A stretch of DNA of 64,000 nucleotides. Source: Echinicola shivajiensis. Lineage in GTDB: Bacteria; Bacteroidota; Bacteroidia; Cytophagales; Cyclobacteriaceae. Positions 1 to 9,405 of the stretch are shown piece after piece. Numbering within the stretch: the stretch's first letter is position 1; each line of letters begins with the position of its first letter. The translations under genes and the position numbers were made by a program. The notes below the pieces were generated by a model. It was not told where the DNA came from and did no database searches. It saw only the letters and a list, made by a program, of their open reading frames with translations. The stretch spans positions 124,001 through 188,000 of the forward strand of contig NZ_JAHHZM010000007.1 of NCBI RefSeq assembly GCF_018642165.1. Reading direction: 5' to 3'.

Positions 1-1265
1 GTCATGATTACGAGGACGCTGGGATCTACACAGTTGTATTGACGGCTACGGGTGCGAATGGCAAAATAGTGGAAGCCGACGAGGATATTACCATTATTGA
101 GAATCTTAAGGCAGACTATACTTTTGAGAAAGAATACCTGATGGTAACTTTTACCAATGCCTCCGAAAACGCAGTTTCTTATTCTTGGGATTTTGGTGAT
201 GGCAATACTTCCACGGAAAAGAGCCCAATCCATACTTATGAGGCTCCTGGAACATATACCGTCACTTTGTCTGCAACAGCCCAAGGGGGAACAATTGTAG
301 AGATCAGCCAAGAGATAACAGTGGAAGGTCCTCCTATGGCAGATTATACTTTTGATGATGAGGGACTAACGGTTAATTTCACCAATATATCCGAAAATGT
401 GGTAACTTATTCTTGGGATTTTGGTGATGGGAATACTTCCACAGAGGAAAACCCAAGTCATACCTATGCAGGAGAGGGAACTTATACGGTTGTTTTGACC
501 GCCACCAGTGAAGATGGTCTTGTAGTAGAAACCAGTCAAGAGGTAACCGTGGAAATTCCAGTGGATACCTCTCTTTATACGATTGTGTTTGTAACAGATG
601 ATGCCTTGGACGATGATCAAATTGGGTGGATAGAGGAAAAGGGCTTTAAAGTGATCAGGTATTACAATAACGCGCTCAGCACTGCTCCTCAAGAGGATAT
701 TGATATGCTCAATGCTGCAGATTTGGTCATTATTGGCCGTAGTGGTAGTTCCGGAGACTTTGATGGCAATGATAAAATTGCCTGGAATGCCATCACTACT
801 CCGCTGATACTGAATTCACAATGGGGAGCCAGGAATAACCGTTTAAACTGGTTTGATAATGCGGGCAACCCTGCTGCTTATAATCCAGAGGGAGGTGAGG
901 TAGTTCGTGCGCTGATACATGAACCTGACGATTTGGCTTTTGATGAGGGGACTATTGGCGAAGATAATTTACTTCCATGGCTGGATAGCCCTGTGAATCT
1001 GCTTTATACCAATACGGCTACCAATGGACAAGTATTGGCGGCCAGTGCAGCAGGTGATGGAGGTAGTACAGAAGGCGGAGCCATGTTGTTTGTTCGATTT
1101 GAAACGGGAACAGAGTTCTATGCAGGCGCAGGTGAATCTGCCTCCGGGCCAAGGACTTACTTCGGTTTTGGGGCCGATGAGGGAGGGGTCTCTTATTATT
1201 GGCAGCTAACTGATGAGGCGAAAGCAGTTTACTTTGAGGAAATTATCAGATTGGTCTTATTGTAA
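1..1265 (+). CDS. PKD-domain surface protein, 5' end missing
   Basis: Partial gene: the frame is already open at base 3, and its first codons read HDYEDAGIYTVVLTAT, the end of a PKD repeat, so the true start lies before the window. Two complete PKD repeats follow, each with the core YSWDFGDGNTST and an HTY...GTYTV ending (about 195-325 and 400-560). The rest (from about 575) is a different domain, beginning YTIVFVTDDALDDDQ and containing DLVIIGRSGSS, with alternating strand and helix patterns like a flavodoxin or glutamine-amidotransferase fold; I cannot name the family. PKD repeats are known as extracellular spacer or carbohydrate-contact modules, so a cell-surface role is inferred. A strong terminator follows the stop, separating it from the next locus. 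Confidence 0.8.
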   Translation, partial: HDYEDAGIYTVVLTATGANGKIVEADEDITIIENLKADYTFEKEYLMVTFTNASENAVSYSWDFGDGNTSTEKSPIHTYEAPGTYTVTLSATAQGGTIVEISQEITVEGPPMADYTFDDEGLTVNFTNISENVVTYSWDFGDGNTSTEENPSHTYAGEGTYTVVLTATSEDGLVVETSQEVTVEIPVDTSLYTIVFVTDDALDDDQIGWIEEKGFKVIRYYNNALSTAPQEDIDMLNAADLVIIGRSGSSGDFDGNDKIAWNAITTPLILNSQWGARNNRLNWFDNAGNPAAYNPEGGEVVRALIHEPDDLAFDEGTIGEDNLLPWLDSPVNLLYTNTATNGQVLAASAAGDGGSTEGGAMLFVRFETGTEFYAGAGESASGPRTYFGFGADEGGVSYYWQLTDEAKAVYFEEIIRLVLL

Positions 1266-1291
1266 AAAATAGCTCTCCAAGTAAAACCAAA

Positions 1292-1342
1292 AAAATCCGT
1301 GCCTTTATTGCTTGTTTATCAAGTAATAAAAGCACGGATTTT
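1292..1342 (+). terminator. Intrinsic terminator after PKD gene
   Basis: Arms 1292-1309 (AAAATCCGTGCCTTTATT) and 1325-1342 are complementary over 18 bp with one mismatch, around a 15-nt loop. The right arm ends in TTTTATTTT and the left begins with an A run, so it could act in both directions. Confidence 0.8.
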
Positions 1343-1343
1343 A

Positions 1344-1460
1344 TTTTAAAATAATGTCATTACCCGCATTGATGCCAATTGCCTTGAGTCCTTTGAGCAA
1401 GTGGTTAGAAGTCAGAGGACCGAAGCGGTTGACAATTAAATCCAAGCGATCATTTGGCCC
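1344..1460 (-). pseudogene. Possible 3' remnant of a lost minus-strand gene
   Basis: Read on the minus strand, about 38 codons are open between an in-frame TAA and a TAA next to the terminator. The translation contains DRLDLIVNRFGPLTS and LLKGLKAIGINAGND, which looks like real protein (mixed helix and strand pattern, no low complexity), but there is no start codon. I do not recognise the family. Chance open frame is possible. Confidence 0.25.
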
Positions 1461-2344
1461 CCTTTATTCCTTACTGTTAAAATAGAGGATTTACATAAAA
1501 AGTAATAATGAGGGCAATTACTTTAAAGTAGCTCAAGCCTTAGAGAAATTTATGAGATAAAGCACTGGAAGTTGTTATTTGCATGCAAAATAAATATACT
1601 TTTTTAGGATAGTTTCGTAGACCGGAGCACTGTAACCCCTATTTTTTCATTTTAATACCGCTAATCCCTTGCTGGCTTTTCCTTTCATTCTAGGCGTTAT
1701 CCATGTAGCTATTGTTCTCCTGAAGGAGAAAGGTTGTGACGATCATTGCGATGGGGAATGGGCAAATTAGGGTGTAAGGGGGCCTTACGATGAGGATAGC
1801 AAACAGTGAAAGCATCAAGCACATTTTGGGCATTGTCAAACTTGTAGGCTGTGCTAGAGAGGGATTGAAGGATTTTTTCTGCCAATATGAGGTGTAATAT
1901 AAAGTCAAACAAGAAGTTTGATAACGATATTCTTGGTGGCCTTTATTTTTTTTCTGATCAAAATCAACTGTCCTGAAATGCAAAATTAATATTAGGCAAG
2001 GTTGAAATGTGGTGGTTTTCATCTGTAGGTCTAAAGTCCTAACTAATCGATTTAGTAAAGGAATGTGCTGTATTTTTGATTTATAGTAAGTGGTGTTTAC
2101 TAAGTCCTAGTAGTAAATGTCGCTTTAATAGTGATGAAATCTTTGCAGGTTTATAATTGTATAATACACACTATACCAGTATAAACCATAACACTTGTTG
2201 AGTTCTACTTTTTTAAATTTCGTGTATATCCCAAAATGTAAAAGTTTTATGATGCGACGATTGGCGTTCCTATTCAAGAGGTTGATCCGTAGCAATAAGG
2301 GCTAATTACTAGGGAGAAATCGATTAACAAAACCTCAATAATCT
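1345..2344. other. 1-kb spacer upstream of the pectin locus
   Basis: Apart from the possible remnant at its left end, no convincing gene is seen. Short minus-strand frames at 1690-2022 lack start context and protein-like composition. The right 300 bases are AT-rich and would hold the promoter and leader of the downstream locus: a TATTTTTG box at 2071-2078 and a split inverted repeat GGTTTATA (2148-2155) / TATAAACC (2180-2187) that could be an operator. Confidence 0.5.
2071..2078 (+). promoter_or_regulatory. Possible -7 box for the pectin locus
   Basis: TATTTTTG matches the Bacteroidota -7 consensus TAnnTTTG. No TTTG is found at the expected distance upstream (only TTTA at 2051-2054, too close), so the call is weak. 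It would give a leader of about 260 nt. Confidence 0.28.
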
Positions 2345-4573
2345 ATGAACAATTTTACAAAACTGCTTTTGGCGTGTTTTTGTTTGTCAGGTGTTTTCTT
2401 GGTGGGTTGCCAGGAGGAGTTTGATGAGTATTATGCCAGACCAGAGGGCTTAGAAGGCCCGATCTATCAAGTTTTGTCTGATTCCATCCGGTTTCGGGGG
2501 AACTTTGACCATTATTTGGCATTGGTAGAAAAGGCAGGCTATAAGCAGACGCTGAGCACAGCAGGTTACTGGACTGCTTTTGCTCCCAATGATGATGCTT
2601 TTGAGCTTTACTTCCAACAAAACAATATCAACGGTGTTGATGACATCAGTGAAGAAAAGGCCCGTGAGATCGTGTCCTACTCATTGGTTTATAATGCTTA
2701 TAACTTAAAAGATCTTGCTTATTATCAAACAGGACCTCAGCGGGATACCCTTTCCGCGTCTTTTCGTAGAAAGACAGCCTATTATAAAGGTGTTTTCAAA
2801 GAATTGGTTGAAGGGGTAGAATTTGATGTTGTAGCTGCCAACAGGAACGGTATAGGAACCTACAACCTGGACGACAACAACAACAAATACATGCCCTACT
2901 TTTTGCAGCATTACCTAGATCGCTTGGATTTGACTGCCAATGACATTGAAGGGTTTTATGATCGACCATTTTCAGGTGCCCAGGTTGCTGAGGCAAATAT
3001 TATCCAGAGCAATGTGATTGCAGAAAATGGCTATGTGCACGTGGTGGACCGCGTAATAGAACCGATGCAAAATATCGCAGATTACCTTTCTGACAATCCC
3101 AAGTACAGCTTGTTCAAATCCATTGTGGAAATGGAGTTTAGAAACAGGCAAAACAATACAGCCATTAGTTATGATGCCGCTTCGTATCCAGAATTGACAG
3201 AACGCTTTTCTCCAGTATATGACCTTGGAGGCCCTGTTCATGTCAAGTCATATACTGGGGCTTACGCTTTTGCACCCAATAATGAAAACTTTCTCAGCGG
3301 AGGAAATGATGCCCAGTCAGATAGCTGGACACTTTTTGCTCCTGAGAATGAGCCACTGCAGCAATTTTTGGATGAGGTGCTGCTAGAGTATTATGGGGAG
3401 TTATCCAGCGTGCCAGATCAAATTTTGTTTGATTTTGTAAACATGCACATGTGGCAGTCTACCATGTGGCCAAGTCGATTTACCTTGTTTACCAACCTTT
3501 TGAATGAAGAGGTAAGGTTTGATCCAGATACGGATATTACTGACCAAAAGGTGCTCAGCAATGGCTTGTTTTATGGTACTAACAAAGTACAAGAAGGTAA
3601 TTTCTTCTTTACCGTGTATAGTCGTCCCTATTTGGACCCTCAATACAGTATCATGAGGACGCTTTTGGAAAGTTACCGATTTACCATTTCCGACCCAGGG
3701 CAAAATTTTGCATTAATGATGATGTCTAACCAGCAATTAAATGACGCTGGATTTGAGTACGATCCAGGTGCAAGGAACCAGTGGACTTACAATGGAGAGC
3801 CTAACCAAGCCTATGAAAGATTAATCAGGATGATTGAGCTCAGCATTATTAAATTGAGCCATCCTGATGAGCTTGATGATATCTCTGGTGCTGGAATATT
3901 GGAAACTTACGGTGGTGAATACATCAAGTATGAAAATGGGATGTTTGTCGCTTCAGGGAATATAGACAGTGATGAACCTGTAGGGATAAATACTGGTGTA
4001 ACTTATAAAGCTAATAATGGAGCGGACTTTTATACTGATGGTTTGCTGAATTATACAGAAAAGGTGCTTTCAGAGAAAATTTTGGAAACTCCCCAGTTCT
4101 CCAAATTTGCGGAATACCTGTCCAACTCCAGTATTTATGATCCTAATTCTTTACAGATCGAAGGAGTTTCTCCAGGACAGTTTTTTACGGTATTGGTTCC
4201 TTCCAATGAGGCCATGGATGCTGCGATCGCTGATGGTGTAATACCTGCTGACCCATATACCAACGATTCAGAAGAATTGTACACCATAGCCTCTTTCCTA
4301 AAATACCATTTTGTACCTAGGGATATCATTGTACCTGACGGTAAAAAGATTGTAAGTGAAGATGGCGAAGATTTTTCAACCCTCTTTGCCACCGTGGAAG
4401 GTGAAATCAAGAAAGTTATCATCGACAACAGTGCCAATGGTTTTCAGCCTCCATACACCATGACGGTGACAGATGAAAAAGGAAATGTAGCCAATGTAAA
4501 CATCCCTTACAGTAATGTCCTGGGAAGTTATGCAGTGCTACATGAAATAGATCGAGTATTAGAAACTAACTAA
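2345..4573 (+). CDS. FAS1 (fasciclin)-domain lipoprotein, four repeats
   Basis: First gene of the locus, 742 aa. The N-terminus (MNNFTKLLLACFCLSGVFLVGC) is a lipoprotein signal with lipobox LVGC. About four FAS1-like modules can be seen: the first has WTAFAPNDDAFELYF and NGYVHVVDRVIEP, the second YAFAPNNENF and WTLFAPENEPLQQFL, a third around residues 440-590 is diverged, and the fourth has FFTVLVPSNEAMDAAI and YAVLHEIDRVLETN. FAS1 modules mediate adhesion or ligand binding in other proteins. The position just before SusC (23 bp) suggests an outer-surface partner of the glycan importer, taking the place usually held by SusE/SusF-like binding proteins; that role is inference. Confidence 0.85.
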   Translation: MNNFTKLLLACFCLSGVFLVGCQEEFDEYYARPEGLEGPIYQVLSDSIRFRGNFDHYLALVEKAGYKQTLSTAGYWTAFAPNDDAFELYFQQNNINGVDDISEEKAREIVSYSLVYNAYNLKDLAYYQTGPQRDTLSASFRRKTAYYKGVFKELVEGVEFDVVAANRNGIGTYNLDDNNNKYMPYFLQHYLDRLDLTANDIEGFYDRPFSGAQVAEANIIQSNVIAENGYVHVVDRVIEPMQNIADYLSDNPKYSLFKSIVEMEFRNRQNNTAISYDAASYPELTERFSPVYDLGGPVHVKSYTGAYAFAPNNENFLSGGNDAQSDSWTLFAPENEPLQQFLDEVLLEYYGELSSVPDQILFDFVNMHMWQSTMWPSRFTLFTNLLNEEVRFDPDTDITDQKVLSNGLFYGTNKVQEGNFFFTVYSRPYLDPQYSIMRTLLESYRFTISDPGQNFALMMMSNQQLNDAGFEYDPGARNQWTYNGEPNQAYERLIRMIELSIIKLSHPDELDDISGAGILETYGGEYIKYENGMFVASGNIDSDEPVGINTGVTYKANNGADFYTDGLLNYTEKVLSEKILETPQFSKFAEYLSNSSIYDPNSLQIEGVSPGQFFTVLVPSNEAMDAAIADGVIPADPYTNDSEELYTIASFLKYHFVPRDIIVPDGKKIVSEDGEDFSTLFATVEGEIKKVIIDNSANGFQPPYTMTVTDEKGNVANVNIPYSNVLGSYAVLHEIDRVLETN

Positions 4574-4596
4574 CCCCAAAAACCAAAATATTTCTT

Positions 4597-7500
4597 ATGC
4601 AAAATTTTACCAAGAAACTTTTGTGGTTTGTCATGGGGCTGACCTTGATATATACAGGGGCAAATGGCCAGCAACAGCAGGCGCAAACCCTGGAAATTGT
4701 CAAAGGACAGGTCATTGACAAAGAAGATCGGACATCGATCATTGGTGCCACTGTTGTAGAAGTGGATAGTGATGAAAGGACCTTGAGAGGAGTGGCTACT
4801 GATGTAAACGGTGAATTTTCCCTTAGAGTATCCAGCAAGCAAAATAGGATCAGAGTATCATTTATTGGATATAAAACCATTACCGTTCCTATCGATGGTC
4901 GCTCTGAGATCAACGTACAACTGGAGTTTGATGTCAGTGAGCTGGATGTAGCTGAAGTAACAGCAGAGAAGATGATTGATCAGGGAATGATGAAAATAGA
5001 TGAACGTGACCTGACTTCTTCCTCTACCCGGGTAGATGCTGAACTATTGAAAGAAATGTCTGCCCTATCCATCGACCAAGCACTGCAAGGTAGAATGGCC
5101 GGAGTGGATATTGTGTCCAATTCTGGAGATCCAGGGGCGGGGATGTCTATTCGTATTAGAGGTACTACATCCATCAATGGCTCTTCAGAACCTTTGATTG
5201 TGGTAGATGGTATCCCTTTCCAGACGGAAACCTCCAACTTTGACTTTGCCAACGCCAATGAGCAGCAGTATGCACAGCTATTGAATGTGGCTCCTTCGGA
5301 CATTGAATCCATTACGGTGTTGAGAGATGCGGCCGCCACCGCGCTGTGGGGCTCCAGAGGTTCTAATGGTGTTTTGGTGATCACCACCAAAAGAGGTTCT
5401 AAAGGTAAGCCAACAGTAACCTATAGCTTTAGAGGTGCTGTGACCAAACAACCTGATCAGATCCCTATGCTGAATGGTGATCAATATTCCACCTTGATTG
5501 CAGAAGGATACATGAACAGCTTTGGTGTACCCTTGAATATCAATGCCAATAAGGAATTCTCTTACGATCCATATGACCCTTACTATTTTTATAATTACAG
5601 CAATAATACAGACTGGATCGATCAGATCACCCAGCTGGGCCATATGACTGATCATAATATTGCCCTATCTGGTGGTGGAGAGAAGACCCGATACAGGGTG
5701 TCTGTCAATAAAAACGGTTCTGTGGGTACGACTAAAGGAACGGGCTTTGACCGTTTTTCTACTCGGATCAGTTTAGATTACTTGGTATCCAAAAAGATCA
5801 GAGTGATGACCGATTTGGCCTATACCAATTCAACTACGGATAGAAATTGGGTGAATTCCAGAGATGGTCAAGACCGCGTACGTGGTGTGGCCTATGAAAA
5901 GATGCCCAATATGTCGGTTTATGAATACGATGTGTATGGCAATCTGACTCCCAACTATTTTTCTCCAGAGTCCAATATTCAAGGCTCATTCTCCGGGACT
6001 TATAATCCTTTGGCCATGGTAGAGCAAGCATCCAATACTGCTGAAAGTAATAGGATCATCCCTAAATTTACTTTGCAATATCATATCAGGCCTGACCTGA
6101 TGTTCCAGTCGGATGTAGCCTTTGATATTAACAATACTAAGTCAAATACCTTCTTGCCCCAGATAGCTACAGGTTTGCCTTTGAACAACCAAAATGTGAA
6201 TGCCGCCTCTAATTCTGATTATGAGAACTTGATCACCCAGACCTTCAGTAAGCTGTATTATACACCTGATTTGGGAGAAGACCATAGTCTGATGGGCTTA
6301 TTGATGTTTACAACCTATGAGGTTAGGAGTGATGGATATTATGTAGGGACGACTAATGCGCCATCATCATTCTTGCAGGATCCTTCCTCGGTAACCAGAA
6401 CAGATAATATTTTCCTGTCCTCTTCCACTAGCCAGTCTAGGGCCATTGGGATGTTGGCAAATGTACAGTATGGCTTTTTAGATCGCTATATTATCAATGG
6501 CTCTTTACGAAGAGATGGTAGTTCTAAGTTTGGTTCAAACAACAGATGGGGAACTTTCCCTAGTATTTCCGGTAGATGGAGAATCTCCGGTGAGCCATTT
6601 ATGCAGAACCAAAGCTTGATCAATGAATTGAGCTTAAGGGCCAGTTATGGTGAGAGTGGCAATACTCCCCGGTCCAATTATCTGCATTTTAGTACCTTCT
6701 CTAATTTGAATTGGAATTACTTGGGGGAAACCGGTGTGGTTCCGGATAACTTGGAGTTGACCAATTATAAATGGGAAAGTGTGGGACAGACCAACTTTGG
6801 TTTGAATCTGGAAATGTTCCAAAGTAGGTTCATAGTAGGATTGGATGTTTACCGTAAGCGTACGAAGGACTTATTTTTTAATAACCTTAGGATTCCAAGT
6901 TCTTCCGGTTTTTCTTCCATTGATATGAATATCGGTACCATGGACAATAGGGGCTGGGAGCTTTCAGTTTTTACCACTCCATATAAGAAAGGTGACTTGA
7001 AAATTGACTTTGACTTCAACGTCGCCAGAAACGAAAACATCATACAGGAAATCTCTGATTTATACCAGACCGATAACCTGGAGGCGATGCAGTCAAATGG
7101 GAATTACTTCGTTACGATTCAGGAAGGGAATCCACTAGGTTCTTTTTATGGCTTCAAATACAAAGGTGTTTATAAAGACGGTGAATCGACTATCGCCAGA
7201 GATGCCAATGGTAATGTGATTACAGGACCGAATGGTGATGTGGTACAGATGATGTTCAACTATCCTAACATCGCTTATGAATTCCAACCCGGTGATGCCA
7301 TGTATGAGGATATCAACCATGATGGAAATATTGATTATAGGGATATTGTTTGGTTGGGGGATGCCAATCCAAAATTGACTGGTGGATTTGGTCCAAGGAT
7401 CACTTACAAAAACCTACAGATTTCAGGGTACTTCAACTTCCGCTATGGTGCAGATATAGTGAACCGCACCAAAATGTTAACAGAAAACATGTATGGCTAT

Positions 7501-7875
7501 GACAACCAGAATACGGCTGTACTGAACCGTTGGAGAAGACCTGGTGATGAGACAGATATGCCAAGGGCATTGATCAGAACGGGTTATAACTGGCTAGGAT
7601 CAGACCGGTATGTGGAAGATGGTTCATTTATGAGATTTAGAACTCTTACGGTTCGATATGGTATGCCGAAAGAATTTTTGGACAAGATCAAATTGAAGGA
7701 TTTGAGTTTTTATGTGACAGCAGAAAACATCTTTACCTGGACCAACTATACAGGTCAGGATCCAGAGGTAGGTTTGATGAGTTCCAATGCAAATAGACTC
7801 TTTCAAATTGGTTATGATGAGGCAAGGACACCACCTTCCAAAACCTTTACCCTAGGTATTAACGCGCGGTTCTAA
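4597..7875 (+). CDS. SusC/RagA-type TonB-dependent outer-membrane transporter 1
   Basis: 1092 aa, normal for SusC. It has a signal peptide, a carboxypeptidase-regulatory-like domain (about residues 36-120, starting VKGQVIDKEDRTSIIGATVV), a plug domain (about 150-265, with ALQGRMAGVDIVSNSGDPGAG, SIRIRGTTSINGS and PLIVVDGIPF), and a long beta-barrel ending in F (LGINARF). SusC proteins import oligosaccharides across the outer membrane using TonB energy, with SusD as lid. The SusD partner starts 5 bases after the stop. Substrate, inferred from downstream enzymes, is a rhamnogalacturonan fragment. Confidence 0.95.
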   Translation: MQNFTKKLLWFVMGLTLIYTGANGQQQQAQTLEIVKGQVIDKEDRTSIIGATVVEVDSDERTLRGVATDVNGEFSLRVSSKQNRIRVSFIGYKTITVPIDGRSEINVQLEFDVSELDVAEVTAEKMIDQGMMKIDERDLTSSSTRVDAELLKEMSALSIDQALQGRMAGVDIVSNSGDPGAGMSIRIRGTTSINGSSEPLIVVDGIPFQTETSNFDFANANEQQYAQLLNVAPSDIESITVLRDAAATALWGSRGSNGVLVITTKRGSKGKPTVTYSFRGAVTKQPDQIPMLNGDQYSTLIAEGYMNSFGVPLNINANKEFSYDPYDPYYFYNYSNNTDWIDQITQLGHMTDHNIALSGGGEKTRYRVSVNKNGSVGTTKGTGFDRFSTRISLDYLVSKKIRVMTDLAYTNSTTDRNWVNSRDGQDRVRGVAYEKMPNMSVYEYDVYGNLTPNYFSPESNIQGSFSGTYNPLAMVEQASNTAESNRIIPKFTLQYHIRPDLMFQSDVAFDINNTKSNTFLPQIATGLPLNNQNVNAASNSDYENLITQTFSKLYYTPDLGEDHSLMGLLMFTTYEVRSDGYYVGTTNAPSSFLQDPSSVTRTDNIFLSSSTSQSRAIGMLANVQYGFLDRYIINGSLRRDGSSKFGSNNRWGTFPSISGRWRISGEPFMQNQSLINELSLRASYGESGNTPRSNYLHFSTFSNLNWNYLGETGVVPDNLELTNYKWESVGQTNFGLNLEMFQSRFIVGLDVYRKRTKDLFFNNLRIPSSSGFSSIDMNIGTMDNRGWELSVFTTPYKKGDLKIDFDFNVARNENIIQEISDLYQTDNLEAMQSNGNYFVTIQEGNPLGSFYGFKYKGVYKDGESTIARDANGNVITGPNGDVVQMMFNYPNIAYEFQPGDAMYEDINHDGNIDYRDIVWLGDANPKLTGGFGPRITYKNLQISGYFNFRYGADIVNRTKMLTENMYGYDNQNTAVLNRWRRPGDETDMPRALIRTGYNWLGSDRYVEDGSFMRFRTLTVRYGMPKEFLDKIKLKDLSFYVTAENIFTWTNYTGQDPEVGLMSSNANRLFQIGYDEARTPPSKTFTLGINARF

Positions 7876-7879
7876 TTTG

Positions 7880-9388
7880 ATGATTAAAAAGAAGATAACC
7901 ATGTTTAAAAAATATATATCCTATACATTACTGGTTTTGATGGCCATTGCAGGGACAGCATGTGACAGCTGGCTGGACCTTCGCCCGGTGAATGGAGTGG
8001 TCAAGCAGGACTTTTGGCAGACCAAGGAGCAAGTACGCTCCGCACTGATAGGTGCCTATGCCTCTTTAAATGGTAATTATCGAGGCTATCAGTTGACAGA
8101 AAGAATGTTCCTTTGGGGAGAACTCAGAGGTTATATGTTGGCTTTAAATACGGGAGCCAACTATAATGATACCCAAATTATATTTGGAAATATCCAAGCG
8201 ACCAATCCCTTGGCGGATTGGAGCGGCTTCTATGGAACCATCAACCTTTGTAACAATGTCATTGAAAATGGACCTCTGGCATTGGATACTGATGAAACCT
8301 TCCGAGTGGAAGACTTGAATAATTATGTGGCAGAAGCCAGAGGCTTAAGGGCACTAATGTATTTCTATTTGGTAAGGACATTTGGTGAAGTGCCATTAGT
8401 GACGGATGCCATCGATAGTGATGAAGATGAATTGACCGTGCCAAAAGCCAACCAGGAAGAAGTGCTTGCACAGATTTTGGAGGATTTGGAATTGGCTGAA
8501 GCTGATATTTACGAATCACATGAAAACACTTCTGCCTCCAAAGGTAGGATGACCAAATATGCCATCAATGCCCTTCAGGCGGATGTGCATTTGTGGATGG
8601 AAAACTACGAAGAAGCTGTGGTGGCAGCAGATAAAGTGCTGGCAGGTCCTTACAGTTTGGTAGAGCAAGAGAATTGGTTAAGGTCTATTTTTTCCGAAGG
8701 AAATTCAACTGAGAGCATTTTCGAAATCCAATATGAAGCGCCTCAGAACAATGCCTTCTTTAATATGTTCAGCACGGTACAAGGTAGAAGGTTTTTGGCT
8801 TATCCATCCGTGTTGGAAGATAATTTTGGTTTTGACATCAACTTTCCAGAAGATATTGATTTAAGAAGTATTGATGCTACACTAAAATCCAGCGGGGAAA
8901 TATGGAAGTACATCGGTTTGGGAGAGTCCCAACGTCGTGAAGCAACTGATTCCTATGCCAACTGGATTGTTTATCGTCTTGCAGATGTAATGCTAATGAA
9001 AGCTGAAGGCCTTTCCCAAATAGGCAGGGGAGAAGAAGCCTTGGAAATCATCGCTGAAATAAGAGAACGTGGTGGTGCGGTTGAGGCCACAGAAGAAAGT
9101 CCCTCCGCTTCCAGTGCAAATGATATCGTTCGCTATGTTTTGGCAGAGCGTGCAAGAGAATTGGCTTTTGAAGGAAAGCGCTGGTTTGATCTCCTTAGGG
9201 TATCCAAAATGGACAATTATTCCAATCTGGATTTAATGTTGAACGCGGCCATTACCAATGCCCCGGAGACTAATTTGAACTCAATTTTGAACCAATTAAG
9301 GGATACGCGCAGTCATTATCTTCCAGTATTTTTCTTGGAATTGGATGCCAATCCTGAGCTGGTTCAGAATCCTTACTATATCAAATAA
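7880..9388 (+). CDS. SusD/RagB-type glycan-binding lipoprotein 1
   Basis: About 502 aa. ATG at 7880 gives MIKKKITMFKKYISY; a second ATG at 7901 gives a shorter, more typical signal (MFKKYISYTLLVLMAIAGTAC) and may be the real start. The lipobox is GTAC, followed by DSWLDLRP as in many SusD proteins. SusD hallmarks: EARGLRALMYFYLVRTFGEVPLV (a TPR helix), YAINALQADVHLWM, and near the C-terminus RARELAFEGKRWFDLLR. It acts as the surface lid of the SusC just upstream. Confidence 0.95.
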   Translation: MIKKKITMFKKYISYTLLVLMAIAGTACDSWLDLRPVNGVVKQDFWQTKEQVRSALIGAYASLNGNYRGYQLTERMFLWGELRGYMLALNTGANYNDTQIIFGNIQATNPLADWSGFYGTINLCNNVIENGPLALDTDETFRVEDLNNYVAEARGLRALMYFYLVRTFGEVPLVTDAIDSDEDELTVPKANQEEVLAQILEDLELAEADIYESHENTSASKGRMTKYAINALQADVHLWMENYEEAVVAADKVLAGPYSLVEQENWLRSIFSEGNSTESIFEIQYEAPQNNAFFNMFSTVQGRRFLAYPSVLEDNFGFDINFPEDIDLRSIDATLKSSGEIWKYIGLGESQRREATDSYANWIVYRLADVMLMKAEGLSQIGRGEEALEIIAEIRERGGAVEATEESPSASSANDIVRYVLAERARELAFEGKRWFDLLRVSKMDNYSNLDLMLNAAITNAPETNLNSILNQLRDTRSHYLPVFFLELDANPELVQNPYYIK

Positions 9389-9405
9389 ACCTAAAATATC
9401 TGCAG

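Noticed and set aside
1690-2022. Minus-strand frames of 110 and 67 codons in the left spacer
   Set aside because: Poor start context, odd composition (many His, Pro and Cys) and no recognisable motif; treated as chance open frames.
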